Program-made: the position numbers and the translations under genes
Assembly (NCBI GenBank): GCA_032164245.1
Contig: JAVMKO010000003.1
Coordinates: 68,270,390 to 68,334,389 of the forward strand
From: Sternotherus odoratus
Taxonomy: Eukaryota; Chordata; Testudines; Kinosternidae
Reading direction: 5' to 3'
DNA: 64,000 nucleotides
Shown here: positions 11,260 to 23,439 of the stretch, one piece after another
Layout of the letters: the number at the start of each line of letters is the position of its first letter
Numbering within the stretch: position 1 is the stretch's first letter
The notes under the pieces: generated by a model
Seen by the model: the letters and a program-made list of their open reading frames with translations, nothing else
The model's database searches: none
What the model was told of the DNA's origin: nothing

Positions 11260-11976
11260 TGTGATGGGGTCAGTCACTCACCCTGCGGCGCCCCCGTCTG
11301 GTCGTCACAGGAATTAGCTCTTTGACCCCGGAGCGCCCTCTGTCGGCCGACGTCCGCCTCTTCACTCTGGCCCCGTGTCCCTCCCGGACCCCGGAGCCCC
11401 TTGCTGAGGGGGCTGCACCCCTGCAGTACCCCCCTGGTCTTAGGGTCCCCCACCCGGGAACCCACCACCCACTATCCCCAACTCGCCTCAGAGTGTGCCA
11501 CTGTCAGTCACTACTTGCCCCCCGTTCACTGGGGCGGACTGCAGTATCCTGGCTTCTCATCCCAGGCAAGGAGGGTTGGCCTGCTGCCGCTATCTCCAGC
11601 CCTAGGCTGCCCCCTGCAACCCTAGTACTCCTGGGTCGGACCTTGTATCAGGCCCGGAGGCCTGGGGCTCTTGGCTAGAGCCTGCCCAGCTCCCTCTGCC
11701 CTGCCCCAGCTCTGCCCTCACCCAGGTACCCAGCTTCAGCTCCTGCAGCTAGGCCGGTCTCCCTCTGAATGCAGAGGAGACTGCCTGCTTCCCTGCCTCC
11801 CAGCCCTTATATCCTGGCTGGGCAGTGTTTGGGGCGTGGCCACACAGCTGAGCCCAACTCCCAATCAACCTGGGAGTTTGCAGGCTCCCAGCCACAGTCC
11901 CTTCCAGGCTATTTTAAACCCCTTTTGGGGCTTTTCCAGCCCCTTCCGGTAGGGGGCGGGTGCTCACCCCGCCACA
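11260..11976 (-). mobile_element. Solo LTR, minus orientation
   Basis: The 717-bp segment starts TGTGATGGGG and ends CCCGCCACA (TG...CA), flanked by CCCCC on both sides (11255-11259 and 11977-11981). That is a 5-bp duplication, though of low complexity. On the minus strand a TATA-like GGATATAAGG sits in the promoter position. It is GC-rich and non-coding, with no internal retroviral region next to it, so it is a solo LTR. The superfamily is not determined. Confidence 0.65.
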
Positions 11977-12069
11977 CCCCCTTAACTTCCAAAGAAAGTT
12001 AATATAGCCGATAGCTGTATATGAACCTTCGTGGGCGATTACTGAATGTCTCCATGCACAGAACTAGAC

Positions 12070-13313
12070 CTGCAGTTCTCAAACTAATTGCACAGAACCG
12101 AACGCCCTTCCCCTGCCCCTAGGCCTCGTCCCTTCTCTGAGGCCCCGCCCTGCACTTACTCCAGCCCCCCTCTCTCCGTTGCTCGCTCTCCCCCACCCTC
12201 ACTCACTTTCACTGAACTGGGGCAAAGGTTTGGATGCAGGAGGGGGTGAGGGCTCCAAGGTTCGGCCAGAAATGAGGGGTTCCGAGTGCAGGAGAGGACT
12301 CCAGGCTGGGGCCGGGGGTTAGGAGGGGGTGAAGGCTCCGGTTGGGAATGCAGGCTCTGGGGTGGCGCCGGGGATGAGGGGTTTGGAGTGCAGGAGAGGG
12401 CTCTGGCTGGGGCCGAGAGGTTTGGAGTGTGGGAGGGGGCTCAGTGCTGGGTTTCAGGTGTGAGAGAGGGTGCAGGGTGTAGGCTCTGGGAGGGAATTTG
12501 GTGTTGGAGGAGGCTCAAGTCTGGGGTAAGGAGTTGGGGTGCAGGAGGGGGTGCTGGGTGTGGGCTCCAGTAGGGGGCTCAGGTAGGGTGACCAGACAGC
12601 AAATGTGAAAAATCATGATAGGGAGTGGGGAGTAATAGGAGCCTACATAAGAAAGAGACCCAAAAATCGGGACTGTCCCTATAAAATCGGGACATCTGGT
12701 CACCCTAGGCTCAGGGCTGGGGCAGGCGTTTGGGATGCAGGAGGGGGTTCTGACATGGGGCAGGGGATTCAGGGTGTGAGCTCTGGCTGGGTGGTGCTTA
12801 CCTCAGGCAGCTCCCAGTTGGCAGCACAGCAGGGCTCTCTACCTGCCCTGGCTCTGTGCTGCTCCCGGAAGCGGTCAGCATGTCGGGCCCCTAGGTGGAG
12901 GCATGGCCAGGCAGTTCTGCATGGTGTGCCCTTTTTAAAACATTTTTTTAAAAGAGCTCTGGCTATCATCCCTGGGTAGGTGGGGCTCGTGCAGAAGGGC
13001 TCTGCACACCCAGGAAGTGGGGATAAAGGGGACAGCTGGAGCCTTGCCATCTGGGTTCAGGCACCTTCCCCTCCTACAATCCCTCTTCTGGAAGTGGCGG
13101 GGTTCTGCCCTTCAGCCCCGAGGTGGCAGCCGCAGCCCAAAAGTAAGGGTGGCAATTGGGCACTAAGTCTGCTGTGAAAAGTGATATTGACGGTTGCTAT
13201 TGGTGTGGCACTGCTTTCAGAGGTGGGTGGCAGTATATGTACTTGGGCGGGAGGAACATAAACAACTACAGACATAAATAAGAATCAGAATCAAATAAGT
13301 TTGAGAACTAACG
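12070..13313. mobile_element. hAT element with nested TA-MITE
   Basis: CTGCAGTTCTCAAACTA and AGTTTGAGAACTAACG are inverted termini. The flanks AACTAGAC and AACTATTG agree at their first five bases. The interior is a series of degenerate GTTTGGAGTGCAGGAGGGGG units (12190-12780). The element at 12586-12705 is inserted into this series. No transposase frame is present. Confidence 0.65.
12586..12705. mobile_element. 120-bp TA-flanked MITE
   Basis: GGGTGACCAGACAGCAAATG at the left and GACATCTGGTCACCC at the right form inverted ends, flanked by TA on each side (12584-12585 and 12706-12707). The interior has AAATCGGGACTGTCCC. It is identical in layout to the copy at 18706-18828. The TA duplication indicates a Tc1/mariner-type mechanism. 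Confidence 0.8.
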
Positions 13314-13799
13314 AACTATTGAGTTCAGTCCTTTCCCATGTTACCTCGCAACTGGCATTTTTAAAATATTGATTCTCATTCATGGCCCCTTTGATGGGCT
13401 GTACTGCTATTGGACACATTTGTGATAGAACTGTCATTCCTAACATTTCTTCCTTCTACATTCCAGGATCATAAGGCCCATTTACCATAACTCCATTCAC
13501 TTGCCAAGCACTGATACCTTGCAATGTTGTATTAAGCATTTCAAAACTTCTTTTTGAATATATTAATAGTTGCAGTTTCAGTTCTGCCTTTGGTAGCCTG
13601 TTAAAGGTTCTTTATATAGTATACCCTGATTTTAACTAATTACCATTTTGGGCCCAGTTGTGCAATAAACTGAGCACCCTGGACACCCATTGGTCTCCGA
13701 GACCATAGGCCTTCAGTAAAGAGTCTGCCTTTAGCTTCAGCTTATATCCTTGTTTTTGAGCTAGTGATCTTCCTGAGATCACTTTTTGTGGGATCTGCC

Positions 13800-14939
13800 T
13801 TCCTTCTTTCTCTCTCTAGTGGGTTGATGGTCATCTCTCCCCCTCAGGCTTGGAGGGAGGTGACTCCGCGTCACTACATCACAGCGGTCACAGTCTATCA
13901 GCAGGGGAATTAGCACATCACCAGTCCATAGCCCTGGCCCTTTGGGCAAAATCTGTCAACATTCAGTCCTTAGCCTAGCCTCCTGGCTAGGGCAGACAGC
14001 ATGTACAGTCAGGTGCTCTGGGCCTCATGGCAGGCCAGAACAAGGGAAGTCTTCAGCCCAAAACTGACTGGCTAGGACAGGCAGCAAGTACAATCTGGTG
14101 CTCTGGCCCTCTGGGCAGGGCAGAGCAAGGAGCAGTCTTTAGCTTAGTCACCTTCTGGCTAGGGCAGGCAGCAATCAACATAGTCAGGACCTCTGGGTGG
14201 GACAGGGCAATATGCAGTCTTTAGCCCAGCCCTCTGGTCAGGGCAGACAGCAATCAATAGAGTCAGGGCTCTGCAGTGGTGCTGAAACAATTTTTAAAAT
14301 GAGGGTGCTGACCCTCTGGGCAGGGCAGAGCAACAGCAGTCTAATGTGCAGCAGATGACAGACAAACACAGGCTGTTCAGTCTAAGGTGGGGAGGCTGCC
14401 ACTCCAGGGGTGGGATTTGCAGCAGGGAGTAGGGGGCCCTGGGCCAACACTACTCCACTGGGTCTCAGCCCACGGCCCTAATAGTGGTGGGGGATCACTG
14501 GGTCAGCAGGGATCCTTCTGAAACACAGTGACTCCGCACCCTGACAGCAAAACTGGACTAAAAACTGGTTTCCCTGGGCTACTTCCTACCATAGTCCAAG
14601 GATAGGGCTTCACGGGTCCTCCATCTCCACAGGGTATTTGGCAGCTGGCAGTTCTACTGGCTCCTTAGGGTACTCATCAGATGGCAGTCCTGTCAGCTCC
14701 TCCGGGTTCTCCTCCAGGAGCAGGGGTTGGTTCATCTCAGGGCCAGCAGCAAAGCAAAGGCATCTGACTCATTCCCTGGTTCTCTCCCAACTGAGCTGGT
14801 CCAAGCTCTGCCTCTTATATTTCCTGTCCCACCTCTCGTTTCTGGTGCAAGGAGCAGATCCAGTCTCACTCCAACCACCAGAGGGCGACGAGTGGACCCT
14901 CCCCACAGGGCTCAGAAGGCGGCCACTCCACCTGACTAC
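13800..14939 (-). mobile_element. LTR-like element with internal minisatellite
   Basis: On the minus strand the unit begins TGTAGTCAGGTGGAGTGG (end at 14939) and shows a CTTATATTTCC-side promoter-like area near 14815. From 13930 to 14340 there are about four to five degenerate units of roughly 90 bp containing CTCTGGNCAGGGCAGAGCA and CAGCAATCAA. The left boundary and target duplication are not resolved, so the LTR call is tentative. Confidence 0.45.
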
Positions 14940-15314
14940 ATTCTCAAATTTTATTTTCTTAAATCCAGATGCAGAGCCCAATCTTGTATTTCTTGCACAC
15001 CCAAAACTCTCGCTGACTTGAATGAGAATTTTGGGAACACAAACTATGCACATTCAGACTGCTGAATCCAGAGTTTGCATATGCCTGCTGTTTTTTACTG
15101 GCCCTGTTTGTAACCCACATTCACAAATTGAAAAAGTTAATTGAATTGCTGAATCTAAAACAAAATTTTATTAATTCTTCAATTCAGATTTGTAAGTAGC
15201 TAATTTTATTTAATGTATTAAAATAGAAAAAAAAAAAAAAGCAATATTTTGATCTAGATCCTACCCCCTGCTCTGGCTCCTTTGTGTTACCAGAACGTCA
15301 CAAAGGGTCTAGAA

Positions 15315-15583
15315 CAGCAGTTCTCAAACTTGCTGAGACCGCAACTCTTTTTTCCTCTCCGGCGGTGCAGTGCGACCCTTCTATGTCCACCGAAAAGCCG
15401 CCAAATTGAATACTCCCGCATTCGGCGTCTATTTTCGGCGGACATGCCGAGCGCTTCCGAGAGCGCTTGGTATGTCCACCGAAAAGCTGCCGAATGTGGA
15501 ACTAATCAAATTGGCGGCTTTTCGGCAGCAGCAGGAGCTGGCAACTCCCCAGGGGGTCACGACCCCCAGTTTGAATAACCCCG
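15315..15583. mobile_element. hAT non-autonomous element, foldback
   Basis: It begins CAGCAGTTCTCAAAC and ends GTTTGAATAACCCCG. The flanks GTCTAGAA (15307-15314) and GCCTAGAA (15584-15591) agree at 7 of 8 bases. The interior carries inverted CCGAAAAGCCGCCAAATTG and CAAATTGGCGGCTTTTCGG. It is a relative of the element at 5427-5759. Confidence 0.75.
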
Positions 15584-15591
15584 GCCTAGAA

Positions 15592-18450
15592 AGTGTTAGC
15601 ATTCCCCCAAGATCTTTTCCACTTGGTTCCTCAGGAATTCAGTTTGTCTTCCGTCTTGTCACTCAGGTTCTTTTATTTGGCATAGGTCAAAGCTACACTG
15701 TGTTGATTAGATTCCAGTGTAGAGGGTGGGTATAGGGCGTATCACACATCCAGAGTTACATAGCAAAACTTTCCCTTATATCCATTTTTACTAACACTAA
15801 TAACACATGAATTCTTAGCTATACACTGTATCACATGCTTAATGATTGGTTATTTTTTAGGAACCAATCCCTGGGCAGCATGCTCTGTCCATGTATAACC
15901 TGATTTTTACATTTCAGGTTTATCTTGTCTATTGACCCTAACTCTAGGGTGTTGCTGCTTATTTTAGCTAGCAACAGACATCCTGACTCCAGCATACTGC
16001 TTGTTTAAGCCCCTATTAACAACTTAACCTTTCATATCATGCCGACTAAGAAATGAGGTCTTACTTATGTCAAGTTACTTATGACCAGCCAGGCCTACAG
16101 AAAGCTGCCTTATAAGAGCAGCTAGGAGAGGATTAAATCCCCATCTATAATCAGACTCCTGCAGCATAGGGTGAGTGTTGGGGGATGATGGGGATTCTAT
16201 TTCAGTGATCCTTGCCTAGCATAATAGCCCTGAGGGGATTGTTACAAGTTGCTAGAATTTAAAGTAGCCTGAAGAGAGTTCTAATGCAGCTGAGGATCTG
16301 GCCCTTTATGTAAGAAAAATCCATATGTGGAGATGTGCATATTTTCAATGCACAGTAGCTCTCTCACATGTGGGAAATAAAAAGATGTATTAGTGGCAAC
16401 ATACATTTTTATCTGCAGAGAATACAGTATTCCATAGTTGTTATAATAATTAACAATGTGAGTAACTGCTCTGTGTTGTATCATGAGTTTCTTTACAGGC
16501 TAATAATAATGATGTTCTTAAAAGTAGGATGGAACTCAAGACTAAGTATGTATGAGCAACACATGCCATCATAGATAAATTAAATATATCATTGCCCATG
16601 TAAAGACTGCAGGAACAGGCCCTAAAAGTAAATAGTGTAGTGCTTTAGCAGCTTCTGCTCATATAACTGCAGCAACTTAAACTAACTGCCTGAGCTCTAG
16701 TGGAAAAACGTTTGGGTTTTTTTTCAGAAACAAAACACTTTGTTCTTATGTTTTTAATTGAGTGATAGAAAAATACTTCTGTGTGGTCACTCTTGCTAAG
16801 AGAGTCAAAGCCACAAAATTTTCCATTTTGTACTGTTTATTTCTTTCTTGGCTAGAAGATGCATTTATGAACTGGAATTATAAACAATTAGTCTGAAGGG
16901 ATAAAGGGTGTTCACCCAGCCGTATATTACAGCTCCAGGAGTGCGTCCTATGTTTTTCAAAAGAAAAAACCTGACTCGTTAATTGAAGCAGAGCCAAATT
17001 CACTGCAGGTATTACTTTGGGACATCAATAGTATTATTCCAGGGATTAGTTTGACCCTTTAGTTTTTGGAGTATGTTTAATTGTGGACTCTTGAAATAAA
17101 GTTTTTTATATGTAGAAGTTACATGATTCCCAACTTTTTGTCTGGAAAAATTATGAAAAGAATAGACAATATTTTTACTGAGCCATTTGAGAACACATTT
17201 CTGGCTATGCATTCAGGACTAAATAAGGAGCAAGTTCTGTGCTAAAAATAGAAACAGGCTGGTCCAGCTGCAGCATGAGTTGTAATCCTTGTAGATTTAA
17301 GGGGGGTGAGGGGGAATGGTTGGTTGGTTCATGTGAGGACATCCTAATATGGAGACTCAAAATCACCTTTGTCTTGTTCCTAGAAGGTCATCATAGCCTA
17401 ACTGATATCTTTCACTTTGCTGCTTGTTAGCAGAATTGTAACTAATTATTACAGCAGTTTGTTTGAGTTACTACTTCACAGATAGGAAAATACTTTTTAA
17501 GATTTTAGGGGAAATTATGGCTTGTTTTATGTAGGTTTGCATGTGTGGAGGACATGGGGAAAAGGGCAGAGAGACTTACTGGTACCTTCACAAGAACTGG
17601 ACTGAATATGTACTAGTCCTTTGAGCATTATGCTAACATGCCTGCCAATACTCCAGGTATCCAAGAGGGCATGGTCAGTCAATTTGGGTGTTTGGCCAGG
17701 TCTTTAACTTTAACCCTCTTCACAAATGTTGCTGTTGACAGCAGGCACCAAGGAATTGGTGATGCTGCTCCTTTTGGGAACAGCCATAAGGAGCACTGCA
17801 GAATGCATTGCTTGCCCACTGATTTCCTAGCCATCCTACCCTGTATCAGCAGCATGATTCAGAGACTCTCAGATTACCTTGCCTTGTATTCCCCGATACT
17901 TATCAAATGGTTACTGTGTGCTGGTTCTGTTTAGGAAATGTAACCATTAAATGTTTGGGTTGTAATCAAGTCCCTGTACTCCAGTGCAGAGCAAGCTTGA
18001 GCTAAATTCTGCAGCATTCCACACTGGAGCTGCTGCATTAGCTTCAGATAGTTCATTAAAATCTACATGTAAAAATGTAAGTATATGAAAATGAATTCAA
18101 TCAGAAATGTGTTCCCGCCACTATTTTAATTTGATATTAAATTCAATTTTACGCTGTTCCTACATTTTTAATTTTCAGTGAGCTTCATAATTTTATATTG
18201 AAAATAATACATAACATGTATGTATTTTGACATGTTGACTACAGAATATGTCAAGGGGAAGCTGAAACTTTAGTAATGGAATGGTAGACAGGTGGACAGG
18301 AGTGCCATTTGGGGAGGGCAGGGGGCACATTTGGGTGACATTTGCAGCAGGAGGAAAAATGCTGCCCTTCCCCCCACTTCCCCGCTGCCCTGCTTTGCTT
18401 CCCTTGCCCCTGTCATGACAAGGTCTAGATTTTTATTTTTTTTTAATGAA
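15592..18450. other. Intergenic stretch, nothing recognised
   Basis: AT-rich sequence without a supported gene. The open frame at 17638-17934 (98 codons) has no motif I recognise and no codon signal I would trust. There are no clear repeats apart from short homopolymers. Confidence 0.55.
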
Positions 18451-18456
18451 ATCTTG

Positions 18457-18639
18457 AGCCTTGTCTGTGTTAAAGTTGCATCGACTAAGGATGTTTTTCT
18501 AAACTGATTTGGTTAAAGAGCATAGACCCCTTTGTGGGCACATTTAAAATTATTTAAACCTGGCTTAGATCACTTTAGTTTAACCAGTTTAAAAAACTGT
18601 TAGTTAAGCCAATGCAATTTTTAGTATAGACCAAGCCTT
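18457..18639. mobile_element. Foldback MITE
   Basis: AGCCTTGTCTGTGTTAAAGT and TTTTTAGTATAGACCAAGCCT are imperfect inverted ends. The interior is palindromic around TTTAACCAGTTTAAAAAACT. It resembles other GGTCTACACTA-ended elements in the window, but no duplication is evident. Confidence 0.5.
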
Positions 18640-18705
18640 CGATTTTGGAGCACAATTCTGCAGCAAATTCCACTTCCTCAGAATTGCAGAGTATATAGAA
18701 CACTA

Positions 18706-18828
18706 GGATGACCATACAGCAAATGTGAAAAATCGGGATGGAGGTGGGGCCTATATATAGGAGCCTATATAAGAAAAAGACCCAAAACTCGGGACTGTCC
18801 CAATAAAATCGGGACATCTGGTCATCCC
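18706..18828. mobile_element. TA-flanked MITE, second copy
   Basis: It has the same family layout as 12586-12705: GGATGACCATACAGCAAATG left, AAAATCGGGACATCTGG and TCATCC right. TA flanks the left end (18704-18705); the right flank is CATA. The right boundary is uncertain by 1-2 bases. Confidence 0.75.
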
Positions 18829-19724
18829 ATAGACCATGCTCATAGTGATCATTTCAGCAGTTTCACTCATTTCCTAAACTTGTACATCAGGATTATGAAA
18901 CATGACAAGCAAGAGCCAGCTGACAACTACATTTATTAGGGTTTTTTTCCTTTTTATAACCTAATCACAAAATCTTGCCTTATCTCTGTGTACCATATGA
19001 CAGTCATGGACAGCAGCCAAAAGTCTGTCTTGTCAAATGGTTTATTATTTCAAAGAACAGTGTGGCATTAAGGCAACTCATCTTCTACTATTCAAAACAT
19101 ATTCAAAATGCTACTAGTGCCATACAGGTAAGTACAATGCATGGTACACACTTGAGTGATGAGGGTTGTGCTATTACAGAAATGATAGGAGATAACACTG
19201 ACATTAATATCGGGATAAATAAGGCAGTGGTTCTAACTGGAGTCCTATTTTTACTGTTAATTTTTAAGTTAATAAAACATTGGCCTTTATTCTGCAAATG
19301 CAAACAGTCTCAGGGGAACTAATGGGAGTAAATGGTTGATGATTTATGTCAGTACTGCTTTCAGGATCTGGACAAACTTAACGATGTAAGAGATTTTTTA
19401 AAAAGTATATAGGAAAAATACCCTTTGGAGTATGAATTAGCTCTAGTACAAAAATGGTTTCTTAGCAATGAGTTACTTCTAATTATTTGTATTCTGATAG
19501 TGCACAATCTGCTAGGCACATTCTAAGCACACAGGAAAGTACAGCTGCTCTCCTGAACCGATAATAATCTGAAAAGCAAACAACATATGAATGGCAGGGA
19601 AGAGGGAGACAATCAGAACATGCACAGGTGTATACTTTTAAAAAAAATGTGAACAAGGGGTCACACTCGTTATACCTTTTGTAGGCGGAGCTTATTGCAC
19701 ACAACGAGAGCTACACATATTCAT

Positions 19725-20195
19725 CCATCTTCCTGCCCCAAGCTCTTTGTTTGCCACCCTCCCGTCCACCCTTATTTTAGGGACTCCCTGAAACCTATTC
19801 ACCTCATTCCCCTCATGCTTCAGGCTCTGTGTCCCTCATCTCCCCATAGTCAAAGCTCTGTGTGCCCCCCATCCTCCTCTCTGCCACTTGCCAGGGTTCC
19901 CCATTCTCCTCTTCTGCCAGGGGTTCTGTGTGCTCCTGATTCATAGAATCATAAAATATCAGGGTTGGAAGCGGCCTCAGGAGATCATCTAGTCCAACCC
20001 CCTGCTCAAAGCAGAACCAATCCCCAACTAAATCATTCCCACCTTCCCCTGTGTGCCAGAGGCTTTATGTTCCCTCCAGTCTCCTCCCAGGTCAGGGGCT
20101 GCATGTGTGCCCCCAAGTCCTCCAGTCCTCAGCCCATGTCAAGGGCTCTGTGTCTGCCTCTTCCTGCCCCCACCCCCCTTGCCATTATTTTTCTT
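19725..20195. repeat. Degenerate minisatellite, pyrimidine-rich
   Basis: Units of roughly 45-60 bp recur with GGGGTTCTGTGTGCTCC, AAGCTCTGTGTGCCCCCC and GGGCTCTGTGTCTGCC variants separated by CCTCC-rich spacers. The array is interrupted by a CR1 end at 19939-20040. The open frames here follow the repeat and are not taken as genes. Confidence 0.55.
19939..20040 (-). mobile_element. CR1 LINE 3' end
   Basis: ATTCATAGAATCATAAAATA at the left is the reversed CR1 tail. It is followed by TCATCTAGTCCAACCCCCTG and CAATCCCCAACTAAATCAT. It is a short 5'-truncated copy inserted in a minisatellite. Confidence 0.85.
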
Positions 20196-20949
20196 TCTGT
20201 TGGGGAGATGCCTTGAATTAGATATCTAAATGTTCATCTCTGTTGTGAGAATGGGCCAAGATGAGAAGTGGTATTGCTATGCTGGATGCCATTAATAGGT
20301 GCCATCAACCTGTTGTTTTATATATAGACAAGTGAAGAGGTGCATGAAACTCTGGCTGAGCCAGTCATGTGGCAGGTGCTCCCCATGTCCCCCGTTTGTC
20401 CCCTTTTGATTTTCTGATTTTCCCCCTAAATAAAAAGGGTTCAGGCCATTGATGCCTGGAATATTCCCTGAAATTTAGGAATTGATCAGATGTGGTGTTC
20501 AAAAGTTATTGTGTTACATACACTGAGACAGATAAATGCCATCAAGCTGAACCCAAGGTCTTCACAAGCTTGGCCAATAAAGAAATATGCTTCAGTTACC
20601 TTCCATGGCCTATGACTCTGAGATATGGCTAAATATGTGTGCTGATATTCAGACTTCACTAACTGCATTGGACAGCAAACAAGCTTGTCTCCCCGAACTT
20701 TTATTTGCATAAAATAGCAAGAGCCAAGCTTAAATGGAAAGCCTTAATTTGATTGGTATTACTCTTATATATTTAAATAATCTCGTAAAGAGACACAAAT
20801 TGGTTAAGCCCACGTCAAAGGAGTGACTTTTAGTTCCCAAATATTGAGGGTGGGGGGAATTTACCACTGGATTTCTTGGAATTTAAAGGGAGGGAATTAG
20901 CAATAACGGAAGCATTCATAAATATTAATGAATTCAATAATCAAAACCC

Positions 20950-21077
20950 CTTTTTACTGATGGAGAACGTGAGGCACAGAAAGGGTAACTGATTTTCACA
21001 GGGTCATAAAGGAAGTCTGTTGTGGGGCCTCTTGTCTCCCATTCTTGTGTTTTAACCACAAGACTATCTTTCTTCCC
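20950..21077 (-). repeat. MIR SINE fragment
   Basis: GATGGAGAACGTGAGGCACA, GGGTAACTGATTTTCACAGG and TTTTAACCACAAGACTATC follow the reversed MIR consensus order from core to tRNA-like head. It is strongly diverged. Confidence 0.6.
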
Positions 21078-21484
21078 ATTTTTGCACTAAAATACCTTCA
21101 AGAAGAGTGAATTCCCCTTGCTACTCTGAAACATCAGGTAACTGACAAACACATAAGTGGAAACAGGTGCCTCTACACTGTCAAATAACCGCATACAACA
21201 AAGATTTATTTTCTTGTGGGAATTCAGTGGCTTGGAGGATCGGTAACGGGGTGGAATAGATCTTGTCACTATCCAGCCCAAATTGGTAGTGACTAAAAAT
21301 TATCTTCTGATGGCTGTTTGGTGACCTCTGTAAAATGAATTGGTGGCCTCAGTCCAATTTCCAATGGACAAGTATCCACACCACAAAATCTACCAACATA
21401 GTTAGCCATCTCAGCAGAGAACAAAGACTGATCGGGGATAGAGACCAAACTATTCTCTCACTGCTAGAAGTGATCCCTCTAACG

Positions 21485-21964
21485 CAGGGGTTCTCAAAGT
21501 GGGGGTCGCAACCCCTTGAGGGGTCGCGGCCACTTTTGTGGGGGTCGCCAGCCCCTAGTCCAGTAAATCCCTGCTGCGGGATCCCCGGCTGGCGGCTGCC
21601 GGAGCCGCGATCTCCGGGGCTGCCGGTGGCTGCCGGAGCTGTGATCTCCGGGGCTGCCGGTGGCTGCCGGAGCCGCGATCTCCAGGGCCGCCGGTGGCTC
21701 GAGCCCCAGCGGCTGTTTGAGCCCGGAGCCCCGGCCACTGGCTCCAGCCGCCAGCCCCAGGTGGCGGCTCGAGCCACGATCCCCGGGCAGCTGCGAGCCC
21801 CGGTCGCCGGCGGGGACTGGGGGCCGGGGCGTCCGGCACGTTTTTGTGTGTGTGTGTGTCGGGGTTTTTTTTGTGTAATTCGGCAGCTTTTCGGTGGAGG
21901 GGGTCGCGCCCCGCCACCGGAGTACGAAAAGGGGTCGCGGTCTCAAAAAGTTTGAGAACCGCTG
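21485..21964. mobile_element. hAT element, perfect 8-bp duplication
   Basis: The termini CAGGGGTTCTCAAAG and GTTTGAGAACCGCTG are inverted. CTCTAACG flanks both sides exactly (21477-21484 and 21965-21972), which makes this one of the younger hAT insertions. The core holds at least three 34-bp tandem units (GCTGCCGGAGCCGCGATCTC and variants) from about 21593. A GT-run lies at 21845-21860. The open frames here are compositional. Confidence 0.9.
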
Positions 21965-22103
21965 CTCTAACGGTTCTGCACTGCAGGCTTATCATGTGTT
22001 ATTATATATGTTTTAGCCCAGACACTGGTACCATCCATCCACACACAAAAACTCAGATGTGCTCATGTGCCTTTAGAATAAGTGCTCACATGCATGACTG
22101 GGC

Positions 22104-22129
22104 GGCGGGGGGGGGGGGGGGGGAGGGGG
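22104..22129 (+). repeat. Poly-G tract
   Basis: A run of mostly G broken by a single A. It is a simple repeat with G-quadruplex potential on the plus strand. Confidence 0.8.
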
Positions 22130-22479
22130 TTTAAAGCAGGTTTTGCTTTAAGGTGTGTTCCTACCCACCCACTTTGCAGTAAGGATGCAGCTAAATCGTG
22201 TGTTGCTAAGCTTGTGTTTAGATAGTCCTCCAATGGTTTCCCACAATTCCTGGGGATTATTGTCCACTTACTAAAACTTAGTGTGGGTGTTTTGGTTGGC
22301 TAGCTCCCAGTACCAAAAGAAAGGGGAAGGGTCAATGGGAAATCAGGATCCTGAGACTGACAGTTCCCAGGAACAATGGGACGAGGCCAATGCTGTGGGT
22401 CAGCCTGATTGACAGGGCGGGCAGGCTAATGGTGGTCCCATCCTCCATGTGATCTGGAATTGCCTGGGTCAGGTAGAGT

Positions 22480-23430
22480 GGGGCTGAGCTAAGGAGAAAA
22501 GCAGGGGCCCAAGCTATGCCAGATCCAGAAGGGCCAAAAAAGCAGCTCAGGAATCATGTCAGTGTTGAGAGCAGAGTCACAGAGCAGTTCTGTCCTGGGA
22601 GGAGAATTGTAGCAACCAGAGCCAGAGGGGCCAGAGAAGTAGCCCAGGGATCTGGAGGCAGAGCAGCAGCAGAGCTATGCTGAGGTCACAGAGTGGAGCT
22701 GGGGCTGGAGCAGTGTGGACCAGGGGCAGTGAGCAGCTGGAGAGAGCGCTAGGGGCACCCTTGGCAGAAGGCCCAGCACAGGGAGAGACCCCCAGTTCTG
22801 CAGGCCAGATTTGGAGGAGGATTGAAACCCCAATAGGACTGGGGCAACTCTGGGAAGAAGAGTCTTGCCACCTAGCGCCCGAGAGTGCGTGACCACTGCC
22901 AGAGTAAGTATCTGACCTGCAGTATCCCTGAAGCACTGCCAGGACCTGAGAAGGAGGCCTGGGACTTATGAGGAAACAGACTGAACTTCCCTTACATTTC
23001 AGAGACGCTGGTTCTGATGTCCCTGTGCTAAAGAGTGCGGTGACAAGTTTTCCTTTAACATTTCCCATTTTTCCTTATTTTTAAAAACTGATTGTTGTTT
23101 AATTGTGTTTGCTTTGAACTGTATGTAATGATCAGTGGGTCAGGGAAGCATCCAGTGCAAAGAGAGCACCTCGGAGATGGGACACCCTAGCCCCTGCCCT
23201 AACTGACCACAACAAGGTTGGGGGTCAAGCCCCCTAGGAATTCTGGGCCCAGCCTTGTTGGGGTTACAAGGACTCTGCCACATAGGAGAGTGGAAGGGAA
23301 GACCTCTAGGTCAGGCAGGCCTCTGGGTAAAGGAAGTGGGAACGAGGACTCAGATCCTTTCGCTAGCGCACTTCACCAAGGTAGTATATAAGCCAGGAAA
23401 GCTCCCCACGATAGCGTGACCATTCCCTGA
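22480..23430. repeat. Unclassified, probably LTR-derived segment
   Basis: GC-rich and uniform, with CAGAGCAGCAGCAGAGC-type units at 22640-22760 and an ending CTCTGCCACATAGGAGAGTGG that recalls a turtle long-terminal-repeat family. I could not find TG...CA ends with a duplication, so class and limits are open. The 163-codon minus-strand frame at 22577-23068 has no recognisable motif. Confidence 0.3.
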
Positions 23431-23439
23431 CTTACATAT

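Noticed and set aside
21335..21995. 206-, 150- and 146-codon frames
   Set aside because: They coincide with the GC-rich core of a hAT element and its 34-bp repeats, on both strands.
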